Below are positions 1-5,708 of a DNA stretch of 6,684 nt, one piece after another. Numbering within the stretch: position 1 is the first letter of the stretch; every line of letters starts with the position of its first letter. The stretch covers positions 1 through 6,684 of the forward strand of contig JAEWRF010000156.1 in assembly GCA_023460155.1 (NCBI GenBank). Reading direction: 5' to 3'. The stretch is from Bacillota bacterium (GTDB lineage Bacteria; Bacillota; Clostridia; Oscillospirales; Acutalibacteraceae). The notes beneath the pieces were generated by a model. The model did no database searches and was not told the DNA's origin. It saw only the letters and a program-made list of their open reading frames with translations. The translations under genes were made by a program, and so were the position numbers.

Positions 1-748
1 CAAATTCAACTCCGTTGCAGCATTCACTCTGGGCGATCTCATTCTCGTGGTGCGGGAAAATGAGGTCCTGGCCGCCGCAGTGGATGTCAATCGTTTTGCC
101 GAGGTAGCGGCGCGACATTGCGGAGCACTCGATGTGCCAGCCGGGACGCCCGTCGCCCCACGGGGAAACCCAGCTCGGTTCGCCGGGCTTCGAGCCCTTC
201 CAGAGGGCGAAATCCATCGGGTCTTCCTTCAGCTCCCCGACCGCAATGCGCGCGCCGGACTGCAGGTCGTCCAGCGGCTGGTGCGAAAGCTTGCCGTACT
301 CCTTGTCTTTCAGTGTGCGGAAATAGACGTCTCCGTTCGGCGTCGGATAGGCGTAGCCCTTTTCTACAAGCGTGGAAATAATATCGATGATCTCATCGAT
401 GTTTTCCGTAGCGAGCGGATGCACGGTTGCCGGGCGGACATTCATCCCTGCAGCGTCCGTCTTATATTCCTCGATATACCGCTTTGAAATTGTAAGGTAA
501 TCGGTATTCTCCTCGTTGGCCTTCCGGATGATCTTGTCGTCGATGTCGGTGAAGTTCTGCACGAATGTCACCTTCATGCCGCGGTACTCAAGGTAGCGGC
601 GGAGCACGTCGAACACGCAGATCGGGCGCGCATTGCCGATGTGGATATAGTTGTAAACCGTCGGGCCGCAGGCGTAAATTTTTGCCTCGCCGGGGACAAT
701 CGGGACGAATTCTTCCTTTTTGCGCGACAGCGTGTTATAAATTTTCAT
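1..748 (-). CDS. cysS: Cysteinyl-tRNA synthetase, N-terminal part (runs off left edge)
   Basis: Cytoplasmic class I aminoacyl-tRNA synthetase that charges tRNA-Cys with cysteine. I translated 249 codons; the family is usually about 460-480 residues, so roughly the N-terminal half is present and the KMSKS loop and anticodon-binding region lie off the edge. Visible landmarks are CGPTVYNYIHIGNARP (residues 27-42), which holds the first zinc-ligand Cys27 and the HIGN form of the HIGH motif normal for Firmicutes; NFTDIDDKI; WHIECSAM with the second zinc cysteine; and FPHHENEIAQSE with the His and Glu that complete the zinc site. The ATG at 748-746 overlaps the cysE stop (ATGA). GGAGGAG at 760-754, inside cysE, sits 7 nt upstream and supports this start. 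The gene is co-transcribed with cysE behind a cysteine T-box. Recognition is very secure. Confidence 0.97.
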   Translation of the reverse strand, partial: MKIYNTLSRKKEEFVPIVPGEAKIYACGPTVYNYIHIGNARPICVFDVLRRYLEYRGMKVTFVQNFTDIDDKIIRKANEENTDYLTISKRYIEEYKTDAAGMNVRPATVHPLATENIDEIIDIISTLVEKGYAYPTPNGDVYFRTLKDKEYGKLSHQPLDDLQSGARIAVGELKEDPMDFALWKGSKPGEPSWVSPWGDGRPGWHIECSAMSRRYLGKTIDIHCGGQDLIFPHHENEIAQSECCNGVEF

Positions 749-1443
749 ATTTTCTCCTCCGCTTTCTGACTTTTCAGCATCTCCGGACAGGTCTTTACAC
801 TAAGGCCTGCGCTGGAAAGCGCTTTTTCCATTTCCTTCTGCATTCTCCGGATCTCCACGTTCATATAGCAAAGCTGCTGAGAAACGGGGTCCGCGATGTG
901 AATCTGGTCGAGGTTTGCCGGCCGGATTCCGTTTAAGCGCACGATGCGGGCAGGCACCCCGACCGCCGTCGCGTTGGGCGGAACCTCCTCCAGCACCACG
1001 GCTCCGGCCGCAACGCGGGCATTGTCCCCCACGCGGAACGGGCCGAGAATCTTCGCCCCTGAGCCCACCAACACGTTGTCGCCCAGCGTCGGGTGACGCT
1101 TGCCGTGGTCTTTGCCGGTGCCGCCGAGCGTCACGCCCTGATACAGTGTGCAGTAGTCGCCGATCTCCGCGGTTTCGCCGATCACCACGCCCATGCCGTG
1201 GTCGATGAACAGCCCCTTGCCGATGGTCGCGCCGGGATGAATTTCGATGCCGGTCTTATGCCGCGCCCTCTGGGAAATCCACCGCGCGATGAACGGATGC
1301 CCGTGCTGCAGAAACCAGTGGGCATGCCGGTAGGAGCGCACCGCCTTGAAGCCGGAATACAGAAAATAGACTTCCAGTCTGGAGCGCGCCGCCGGGTCGC
1401 GGTCAATGATGGAATCGAGCTCTTCTTTGAGCTTTTGAAACAT
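745..1443 (-). CDS. cysE: Serine O-acetyltransferase
   Basis: Transfers acetyl from acetyl-CoA to L-serine to make O-acetylserine, the committed step of cysteine synthesis, in the cytoplasm. The 232-residue product has a helical N-terminal part (about 1-65) followed by the left-handed beta-helix of hexapeptide repeats (about 66-170). Conserved SAT blocks are HPGATIGKGLFIDHGMGVVIGETA, with the Asp81/His82 pair, and TLGGTGKDHGKRHP, with His117, the expected catalytic residues. After the beta-helix is a roughly 60-residue charged tail ending in Ile. The frame stays open upstream to 1569, but that stretch is the T-box antiterminator and terminator. I chose the ATG at 1443-1441 because AGGGGGG (1456-1450) lies 6 nt before it and the protein then begins MFQKLKEELDSII, as expected for the family. 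It is the first gene after the T-box and overlaps cysS by 4 nt. Confidence 0.96.
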   Translation of the reverse strand: MFQKLKEELDSIIDRDPAARSRLEVYFLYSGFKAVRSYRHAHWFLQHGHPFIARWISQRARHKTGIEIHPGATIGKGLFIDHGMGVVIGETAEIGDYCTLYQGVTLGGTGKDHGKRHPTLGDNVLVGSGAKILGPFRVGDNARVAAGAVVLEEVPPNATAVGVPARIVRLNGIRPANLDQIHIADPVSQQLCYMNVEIRRMQKEMEKALSSAGLSVKTCPEMLKSQKAEEKI

Positions 1444-1449
1444 ATTGTA

Positions 1450-1456
1450 CCCCCCT
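1450..1456 (-). promoter_or_regulatory. Ribosome binding site that fixes the cysE start
   Basis: AGGGGGG lies 6 nt upstream of the ATG at 1443. It decides against the longer in-frame reading from 1569, which has no Shine-Dalgarno and would translate the T-box terminator. The site lies downstream of the terminator hairpin, so it is present only in read-through transcripts. Confidence 0.8.
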
Positions 1457-1496
1457 GTGGACAAAAGACGCGTACCGGAGACCCCGGCTTCCATAG

Positions 1497-1537
1497 AAAA
1501 AAGCCGCCCCCGTCCCTGAAAGGACGGAGGCGGCTTT
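1497..1537 (-). terminator. Intrinsic terminator of the T-box leader
   Basis: The arm AAGCCGCCUCCGUCC (1536-1522) pairs with GGACGGGGGCGGCUU (1515-1501) through 15 bp with a single G-U pair, around a 6-nt loop. The run of U residues continues to 1497. The 5' arm contains the CUCCGU segment that the antiterminator needs, so the two structures exclude each other: uncharged tRNA-Cys favours read-through, charged tRNA favours termination before cysE. Confidence 0.95.
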
Positions 1538-1744
1538 CCGCCGCGGTTCCACTCCGTTTTATCGCTCATAAAGGTCTGTAACGGGACTTCCCGTGCGGGG
1601 ATACTTTAAATTCCCCCCGCCTGCTCGCGGATGCATTTCACCGCCGCCCCGGCCGAATGCGCTTGCAGCCGATGACGCTTTCTCTCTGCTGCCGAGGGGG
1701 CGGTTACTTCTTCCGTTCATGGCATTTGATTTCTTACCAGTATA

Positions 1745-1762
1745 GCCGGAATCTGTTCCGGC
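1745..1762 (-). other. Short hairpin at the 5' end of the T-box transcript
   Basis: GCCGGAA (1762-1756), loop CAGA, TTCCGGC (1751-1745): a perfect 7-bp stem starting within a few nucleotides of the predicted transcription start and lying before the conserved T-box domain. No U-run follows (TATACTGG comes next), so it does not look like a terminator for pgsA. A 5'-end stabilising structure is a plausible but unproven role. Confidence 0.5.
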
Positions 1763-1769
1763 GTTACAC

Positions 1770-1798
1770 AGTATAATACGATTTTTTTATTTTGTAAA
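1770..1798 (-). promoter_or_regulatory. Promoter of the T-box-cysE-cysS operon
   Basis: -35 TTTACA (1798-1793), a 17-nt A-rich spacer, and -10 TATACT (1775-1770), a close match to the housekeeping sigma-A consensus. Transcription should start near 1764, just ahead of the 5' hairpin and T-box. It lies 20 bp beyond the pgsA stop codon, so the cys operon has its own promoter although no terminator separates it from pgsA. Confidence 0.8.
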
Positions 1799-1818
1799 CT
1801 TATAGGTTTAATAGGCTT

Positions 1819-2439
1819 TTATTTTTCATCCCGCAGTACGGAAAAATTCTGTTTTAAATAGATCCCGCCTGAAAGGACCGCAAAGAACGTGGAAATCCAG
1901 ACAAGCACATTCCCGGCAAGCACAAGGATCGCAGTAGCGTCCATCCCCGCAAGAACACCGGTGCCCGGCCCGGAAATCAGTACGAAAGCGCCGTTCGCAG
2001 AAAGTATCTCAAACAGACTCTGGAACACCAGGATGAACACGATTGCGACGATCTGGCTGACCGTTTTGGTTTTTCCCCATTTATTGGCAGCAAGAACCAC
2101 GCCGTTTTCCACCGCCATCAGCCGGATAAACGTCACCATGAATTCGCGGGCGACCACAATCAGCAGGCACCAGATATTCGCGAGGCCGAGCGGAACAAAG
2201 CACGCCAGCGCGAAGATGACGAGGATTTTATCGGCGAGCGGGTCCAGGAATTTTCCAAAATTGGTGATCAGGCCGCGCTCCCGGGCAATTTTCCCGTCCA
2301 GCCGGTCGGTGATCGACGCCGCCGCAAACACCAGCAGCGACCAGAAATAGTGCAGCGGCAGGCCCGGACTCAGGATCAGTGCGACAAAAATCGGAGCCAG
2401 CAGAATGCGCAGAACCGTAAGTCTGTTTGGAAGATTCAT
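1819..2439 (-). CDS. pgsA: CDP-diacylglycerol–glycerol-3-phosphate 3-phosphatidyltransferase (PGP synthase)
   Basis: Membrane enzyme that condenses CDP-diacylglycerol with glycerol-3-phosphate to phosphatidylglycerophosphate, the precursor of phosphatidylglycerol and cardiolipin. The 206-residue protein carries the complete CDP-alcohol phosphotransferase signature D-x2-D-G-x2-A-R-x8-G-x3-D-x3-D: Asp45, Asp48, Gly49, Ala52, Arg53, Gly62, Asp66 and Asp70. It starts with the family-typical MNLPNRLTVLRI, and REFMVTFIRLMA and GKTKT further on are also typical of PgsA. Hydrophobic stretches near residues 12-24, 30-43, 71-107, 128-146 and 168-193 suggest several membrane segments. AAAGGGAG (2456-2449) lies 9 nt before the ATG, immediately after the rimO stop, leaving a 17-nt gap. 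The gene ends the recA-led cluster; I see no terminator after it. The signature fits PgsA better than other CDP-alcohol transferases, as does the rimO neighbourhood. Confidence 0.94.
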   Translation of the reverse strand: MNLPNRLTVLRILLAPIFVALILSPGLPLHYFWSLLVFAAASITDRLDGKIARERGLITNFGKFLDPLADKILVIFALACFVPLGLANIWCLLIVVAREFMVTFIRLMAVENGVVLAANKWGKTKTVSQIVAIVFILVFQSLFEILSANGAFVLISGPGTGVLAGMDATAILVLAGNVLVWISTFFAVLSGGIYLKQNFSVLRDEK

Positions 2440-2456
2440 CGTTCGCGTCTCCCTTT

Positions 2457-3797
2457 CTATGATTCGTCGGCGGTTTCCCCGTGCAGCTCCCCGTCTTCAC
2501 AGGCGGTGACTGCGACGGTAACGAACGTCCCGGCGGTCGGTCTTTTTTTTGTGTTGGCGCTGAAATAAATTTTGCCGTCCACATCCGGAGCTTCCGCCTG
2601 CGAGCGTCCGGTCCAGCAACGTGCGCTGCGGTCGTATCCTTCCACAAGCACCGGCAGGGTCTTGCCGACCATGGCCTCACCCTGCTCCTGCATGATATCC
2701 ATCTGAATTTCGGTAATCAGCTCCTGCCGGCGGAGGGCGACGTCCGCGTCCACCTGATCCGGCATTTCCGCGGCGGCGGTGCCCTCTTCCTGAGAATAGG
2801 CGAAGCACCCGAGCCGCTCAAAGCGCATTTCCTTTACAAAGCCGCAGAGCTCGCCGAAATCCTCTTCCGTCTCTCCCGGCAGACCGACAATCAGCGTCGA
2901 GCGCAGCACCACGCCGGGGATTTTTTCCCTCATCCGGCGGATCAGGGCGGTCAGGGAAGCGCGGTCCCCGGGCCGGTTCATGCTGCGCAGCACCCGCCCG
3001 CTGCAGTGCTGAAGCGGCAGGTCGAAGTACTTTACAATCTTTTCCTCGTTCGCCATCGTTTCCAGCAGCTCATCGGTCACGGAATCCGGGTAACCGTACA
3101 GCACGCGGATCCACCGGAACCCTTCGATCCGGCACAGCTTCCGAAGAAGTTCCGGAAGCATCAGTTGCTTATAGAGGTCCCAGCCGTAACGGGTGGTATC
3201 CTGCGCAACAAGCACCAGTTCCTTCACGCCGGAGGCGGCAAGGGTTTCGGCTTCCTCCAGGATATTTTCCATCGTGCGGGAGCGGTAGCGCCCGCGGATG
3301 GCCGGAATCGCGCAGTAGGCACAGCGGTTGTCGCAGCCCTCGGCGATTTTCAGGTAAGCGGTCCATTTGGGGGTCAGAAGCCTGCGCTCCCCGCAGAGCG
3401 GAAGCTCCGTTTTCTCCGGAAAGCTCTGCAGCTTTCCACCCGCCAGAGCTTTGCCCACAATAGCGGCAATGTCGGAATCCGCGCCGATCCCCGCGACGGC
3501 GTCCACCTCCGGCAGCTCCCGCAGAATCTGTTCACGGTAACGCTCCGCCAAGCACCCGGTCACGACGATGGCCCGGACCTTTCCCTCCGCCTTGCAGCGG
3601 GCAAGCTCCAAAATTTCCCCGATGGATTCCCGCTTCGCGGCGTCGATGAACCCGCAGGTGTTGACGATGGCAACGTCCGCCGCCGCCGCGTCGGGCACCG
3701 GTTCATAGCCGGCCTTCTTTAGGGTTGCGAGCATAATCTCGGCATCCACCTGATTCTTTGCACAGCCGAGGTTCACCAATCCAACCGTTTCCGCCAT
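2457..3797 (-). CDS. rimO: Ribosomal protein S12 (Asp) methylthiotransferase RimO
   Basis: Radical-SAM enzyme that adds a methylthio group to a conserved aspartate of ribosomal protein S12, near the decoding centre. The 446-residue product has all three expected parts. The N-terminal UPF0004 domain supplies Cys12 (GLVNLGCAKNQVD), Cys48 (NTCGFI) and Cys82 (VTGCLAERY) for the auxiliary 4Fe-4S cluster. The radical-SAM core has the CxxxCxxC cluster motif at Cys155/Cys159/Cys162 within EGCDNRCAYCAIPAIRGRYRSR. A C-terminal TRAM domain (about 375-440) follows. CAKNQVD and CAIPAIRG point to RimO rather than the tRNA methylthiotransferase MiaB. The start overlaps the recX stop by one base (TAATG). The nearest Shine-Dalgarno, GAGG at 3814-3811, is 13 nt away, farther than ideal, so translation is probably coupled to recX. 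Stop is TAG. Confidence 0.96.
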   Translation of the reverse strand: MAETVGLVNLGCAKNQVDAEIMLATLKKAGYEPVPDAAAADVAIVNTCGFIDAAKRESIGEILELARCKAEGKVRAIVVTGCLAERYREQILRELPEVDAVAGIGADSDIAAIVGKALAGGKLQSFPEKTELPLCGERRLLTPKWTAYLKIAEGCDNRCAYCAIPAIRGRYRSRTMENILEEAETLAASGVKELVLVAQDTTRYGWDLYKQLMLPELLRKLCRIEGFRWIRVLYGYPDSVTDELLETMANEEKIVKYFDLPLQHCSGRVLRSMNRPGDRASLTALIRRMREKIPGVVLRSTLIVGLPGETEEDFGELCGFVKEMRFERLGCFAYSQEEGTAAAEMPDQVDADVALRRQELITEIQMDIMQEQGEAMVGKTLPVLVEGYDRSARCWTGRSQAEAPDVDGKIYFSANTKKRPTAGTFVTVAVTACEDGELHGETADES

Positions 3798-4414
3798 TAA
3801 GTGTATTCATCCTCATTTCTGAAATCACGCATTGCCGCACAGATGTCGCCCCATTGATAACCGAGCCGCCGCAGCGAAGCGGCGACGCGCTGCCGGCCTT
3901 TTTCATCGGAGAGCGAACGGGAATATTTTCGGCCGAGCAGCTCGCGAAGTCTCTCCGCGGGGTCCGGGGCCGTTTCCCCGACCACCTGTTCCGCGAGCTC
4001 CCGGTCGATTCCTCTGCTGTTCAGCTCATACAGCACCCGCCCGGCGGAATAGCCCTTGCGCCGGAACAGTTCATCAGCCAATAAATGCGCGTATTCGGCG
4101 TCGTCGATCAGACCGATCTCCGCCAGATGACGGGCGGCGCGCTCTGCCGCCTCCCGCGAAACGACGCGGCCGACCCTTTCGGCCAGTTCCTTTTGCGAAT
4201 ACGCGCGGTGTTCAAGCAGCTTCAATGCCTTTTCCTGCGCCCGGCGGGTATCACTTTCCTCCAGCAGCGCATGCAGCTGCCCGTCGGAAAGTTCGTCACC
4301 CAAACCAAGGCCGGATCCGGCCCAAACGAAAGTATCAAGACAAACGGCCTCTTCCCCGTCGAGGAACAGGGCCGTCATGCCCTTCCCGCGCGGTTCGGCC
4401 GCCGTAATCATCAT
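3797..4414 (-). CDS. recX: RecA regulatory protein RecX
   Basis: Small cytoplasmic modulator that binds RecA filaments and limits or remodels their activity. The 205-residue product has an N-terminal region of about 55 residues followed by three helical repeats of the RecX fold: EKALKLLEHRAYSQKELAERV through GLIDDAEYA (about 60-108), then FRRKGYSAGRVLYELNSRGID (about 117-137), and a third bundle (about 153-200). The RAYSQKEL and GLIDD..YA blocks are characteristic. Its position directly after recA is the classic arrangement and adds strong support. Two adjacent ATGs are possible starts: 4414-4412 (ATGA overlap with recA) or 4411-4409 (TGATG). The only purine-rich site, GGGGA, abuts the first and is 3 nt from the second, so the exact start is uncertain by one codon and translation is likely coupled to recA. 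The repeats are diverged, as usual for RecX. Confidence 0.93.
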   Translation of the reverse strand: MMITAAEPRGKGMTALFLDGEEAVCLDTFVWAGSGLGLGDELSDGQLHALLEESDTRRAQEKALKLLEHRAYSQKELAERVGRVVSREAAERAARHLAEIGLIDDAEYAHLLADELFRRKGYSAGRVLYELNSRGIDRELAEQVVGETAPDPAERLRELLGRKYSRSLSDEKGRQRVAASLRRLGYQWGDICAAMRDFRNEDEYT

Positions 4415-5595
4415 TCCCCGGCGTCTCCCGACTCGGCATCGAGGTCGTCCGCCTCAATGTCAATGCCGCCCGCCTGCCGGTAACCGGAACCGCCGCGGTC
4501 CGCCAGGGGCACCTCCACCGGCTTTGCCGCCGGAATAGGTGTTCCGGGTTTGCCGAACAGCTTCGCCGTGTTTTCCCGAATCTGCTTTTCAATCTCCTGA
4601 GCCATTTCCGGGTGCTCTTCCAGGAAGATCTTTACATTATCGCGCCCCTGCCCCAGCCGGGTCTCCCCATAAGAGAACCAGGCGCCGCTCTTCTGGATGA
4701 TATCCAGCTCCACGCCGAGGTCGAGGATCTCGCCGACATGAGAAATTCCCTTGCCGTACATCACGTCGAACTCCGCCATACGGAACGGCGGGGCGATCTT
4801 GTTTTTCACCACTTTCGCCCGGGTGTGGTTGCCCAGCACTTCCGTGCCGTTCTTTATCGTTTCCCCCTTGCGGATGTCAATGCGCACGGAGGCGTAAAAT
4901 TTCAGTGCGCGGCCGCCGGGGGTTACCTCCGGGTTGCCGTAGGTCACGCCGACCTTTTCACGAAGCTGATTGATGAAAATCGCGATGCAGTTGGATTTGG
5001 AAATTGCGCCCGCCAGTTTGCGCAGCGCCTGCGACATCAGCCGGGCCTGCAGGCCCACGTGGGTGTCGCCCATCTCGCCCTCGATCTCCATGCGCGGCAC
5101 CAGCGCCGCCACGGAGTCTACGACGATGACGTCGATCGCGCCGGAACGCACCAGCGCCTCCGTAATCTCCAGCGCCTGCTCGCCGGTATCCGGCTGGGAG
5201 ACCAGCAGAGAGTCGATATCCACGCCGAGCGCGGCCGCATACACCGGGTCGAGCGCGTGCTCCACGTCGATGAACGCCGCGTTCCCGCCGTTCTTCTGCC
5301 CCTCCGCAATGCAGTGCAGAGCGAGCGTCGTTTTGCCCGAGCTTTCCGGCCCGTAAATCTCGACGATGCGCCCCCGCGGCAGGCCGCCGATGCCGAGCGC
5401 AAGATCCAGCCCGAGCGAGCCGGTGGAAATTGCGGCGACATGCATGGCCTCGTTCTGCCCCAGACGCATGACCGCGCCCTTGCCGAACTGCTTTTCGATC
5501 TGAGCCAGCGCCGTCTCCAGCGCCGCTTTTTTATCCGACGAACGGTCCGCCGGGCTTGAGGCGGACTTTTTCGCCCCGGTTCCCCTTTCGCTCAT
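4411..5595 (-). CDS. recA: Recombinase RecA
   Basis: ATP-dependent DNA strand-exchange protein and SOS co-protease; it forms filaments on single-stranded DNA and triggers LexA self-cleavage. The 394-residue product is somewhat longer than the roughly 350 typical of the family because of both termini. Landmarks: Walker A GPESSGKT (82-89), catalytic Glu112 in FIDVEHALDP, Walker B VIVVD (156-160), loop L1 around EIEGEMGDTHVGLQ (170-183), and loop L2 beginning at Gln210 (NQLREKVGVTYGNPE). The N-terminus carries a Ser- and Lys-rich stretch of about 20 residues before the canonical DKKAALETALAQIEKQFGKG; no alternative ATG lies between, and GGAGG (5608-5604) is 8 nt before the ATG at 5595, so I keep this start. 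The C-terminal tail is acidic (DIEADDLDAESGDAGE), as in other RecAs. The L2 pair Thr218-Tyr219 is discussed as a finding. First gene behind the recA promoter. Confidence 0.99.
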   Translation of the reverse strand: MSERGTGAKKSASSPADRSSDKKAALETALAQIEKQFGKGAVMRLGQNEAMHVAAISTGSLGLDLALGIGGLPRGRIVEIYGPESSGKTTLALHCIAEGQKNGGNAAFIDVEHALDPVYAAALGVDIDSLLVSQPDTGEQALEITEALVRSGAIDVIVVDSVAALVPRMEIEGEMGDTHVGLQARLMSQALRKLAGAISKSNCIAIFINQLREKVGVTYGNPEVTPGGRALKFYASVRIDIRKGETIKNGTEVLGNHTRAKVVKNKIAPPFRMAEFDVMYGKGISHVGEILDLGVELDIIQKSGAWFSYGETRLGQGRDNVKIFLEEHPEMAQEIEKQIRENTAKLFGKPGTPIPAAKPVEVPLADRGGSGYRQAGGIDIEADDLDAESGDAGE

Positions 5596-5629
5596 CTGCG
5601 CTACCTCCCGTGAAAAATCCGAAAATTTT

Positions 5630-5658
5630 ATCGTTTCCTACCGATAATTATAAACGAT
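5630..5658 (-). repeat. Inverted repeat enclosing the recA -10 region and start point
   Basis: ATCGTTT (5658-5652) and AAACGAT (5636-5630) are perfect 7-bp inverted copies separated by 15 bp. The left arm shares one base with the -10 box, and the predicted transcription start lies in the interval. A protein-binding operator is possible but not shown; chance occurrence in this AT-rich stretch cannot be excluded. Confidence 0.4.
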
Positions 5659-5675
5659 CTTCCCTTTAAAAGCAA
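5647..5675 (-). promoter_or_regulatory. recA promoter
   Basis: -35 TTGCTT (5675-5670), 17-nt spacer, and a perfect -10 TATAAT (5652-5647). Predicted start near 5640 gives a leader of about 45 nt before the recA ATG. It lies in the AT-rich prmC-recA gap and should drive recA-recX-rimO-pgsA. Confidence 0.85.
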
Positions 5676-5686
5676 CAAATAAAGGG
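5662..5686 (-). repeat. Inverted repeat enclosing the recA -35 element
   Basis: CCCTTTA (5686-5680) and TAAAGGG (5668-5662) are perfect 7-bp inverted copies with an 11-bp interval that contains the -35 box. No U-run follows, so it is not a convincing prmC terminator. It could be an operator or a chance dyad. Confidence 0.4.
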
Positions 5687-5696
5687 TTAAAACTTC

Positions 5697-5708
5697 GAAC
5701 AAATGTTT
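5697..5708. promoter_or_regulatory. Probable LexA (SOS) box upstream of recA
   Basis: On the plus strand, C then GAAC-AAAT-GTTT (5697-5708) matches the Gram-positive LexA/DinR core GAAC-N4-GTTC at 7 of 8 fixed bases, with the flanking C (5696) also matching. It lies about 22 bp upstream of the recA -35 and overlaps the last two bases of the prmC stop codon. LexA control of recA is the rule in Firmicutes, which raises confidence; the mismatch and upstream position lower it. Confidence 0.6.

Larger units (their letters stand above)
1497..1764 (-). promoter_or_regulatory. Cysteine-specific T-box riboswitch of cysE-cysS
   Basis: 5' leader RNA that senses uncharged tRNA-Cys and controls transcription termination. 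Seen in order on the minus strand: a basal stem CGGA (1715-1712) with UCCG (1631-1628); the specifier-loop 5' side AGUAA (1708-1704); an upper helix CCGCCCC (1703-1697) with GGGGCGG (1650-1644); an AGAGAGA segment (1687-1681); the distal GGCUGCAAGCGC block (1670-1659); and the specifier loop UGAAAUGCAU with codon UGC (1635-1633), which is cysteine. Next come a short stem II, GCGGGG (1620-1615) with CCCCGC (1600-1595), and stem III, ACGGG/CCCGU (1594-1581). The T-box element is GAGUGGAACCGCGG (1554-1541). Its UGGA (1551-1548) would pair with the tRNA 3' end, and the A matches a U discriminator, the base known for bacterial tRNA-Cys. Antiterminator ACGGAG (1557-1552) pairs with CUCCGU (1529-1524) and competes with the terminator. 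The 5' limit is inferred from the promoter. Confidence 0.95.

Noticed and set aside
47..487. Plus-strand open frame opposite cysS
   Set aside because: The minus strand here encodes CysRS with HIGN and zinc-site motifs; the plus reading has no domain or ribosome binding site.
1444..1569. In-frame 42-residue N-terminal extension of cysE
   Set aside because: This stretch is the T-box antiterminator, terminator and spacer. It lacks a Shine-Dalgarno at the 1569 ATG, while AGGGGGG sits correctly before 1443.
1745..1818. Intrinsic terminator for pgsA
   Set aside because: The only strong hairpin (1745-1762) lacks a U-run and lies downstream of the cys promoter; the AT-rich stretch 1793-1818 holds only a weak 5-bp dyad.
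2481..3722. Plus-strand open frame of 413 codons opposite rimO
   Set aside because: It lies entirely antisense to a gene with full RimO motifs, its translation is low-complexity and resembles no family I know, and it has no good ribosome binding site. GC-rich codons commonly leave the opposite strand open.
4612..5559. Plus-strand open frame of 315 codons opposite recA
   Set aside because: Antisense shadow of recA; the His/Arg/Ala/Leu-rich product has no recognisable domain.
5662..5686. Intrinsic terminator for prmC
   Set aside because: The 7-bp stem is rich in A-T pairs, has an 11-nt loop, and is followed by AAGATCG, not a U-run; it also contains the recA -35.
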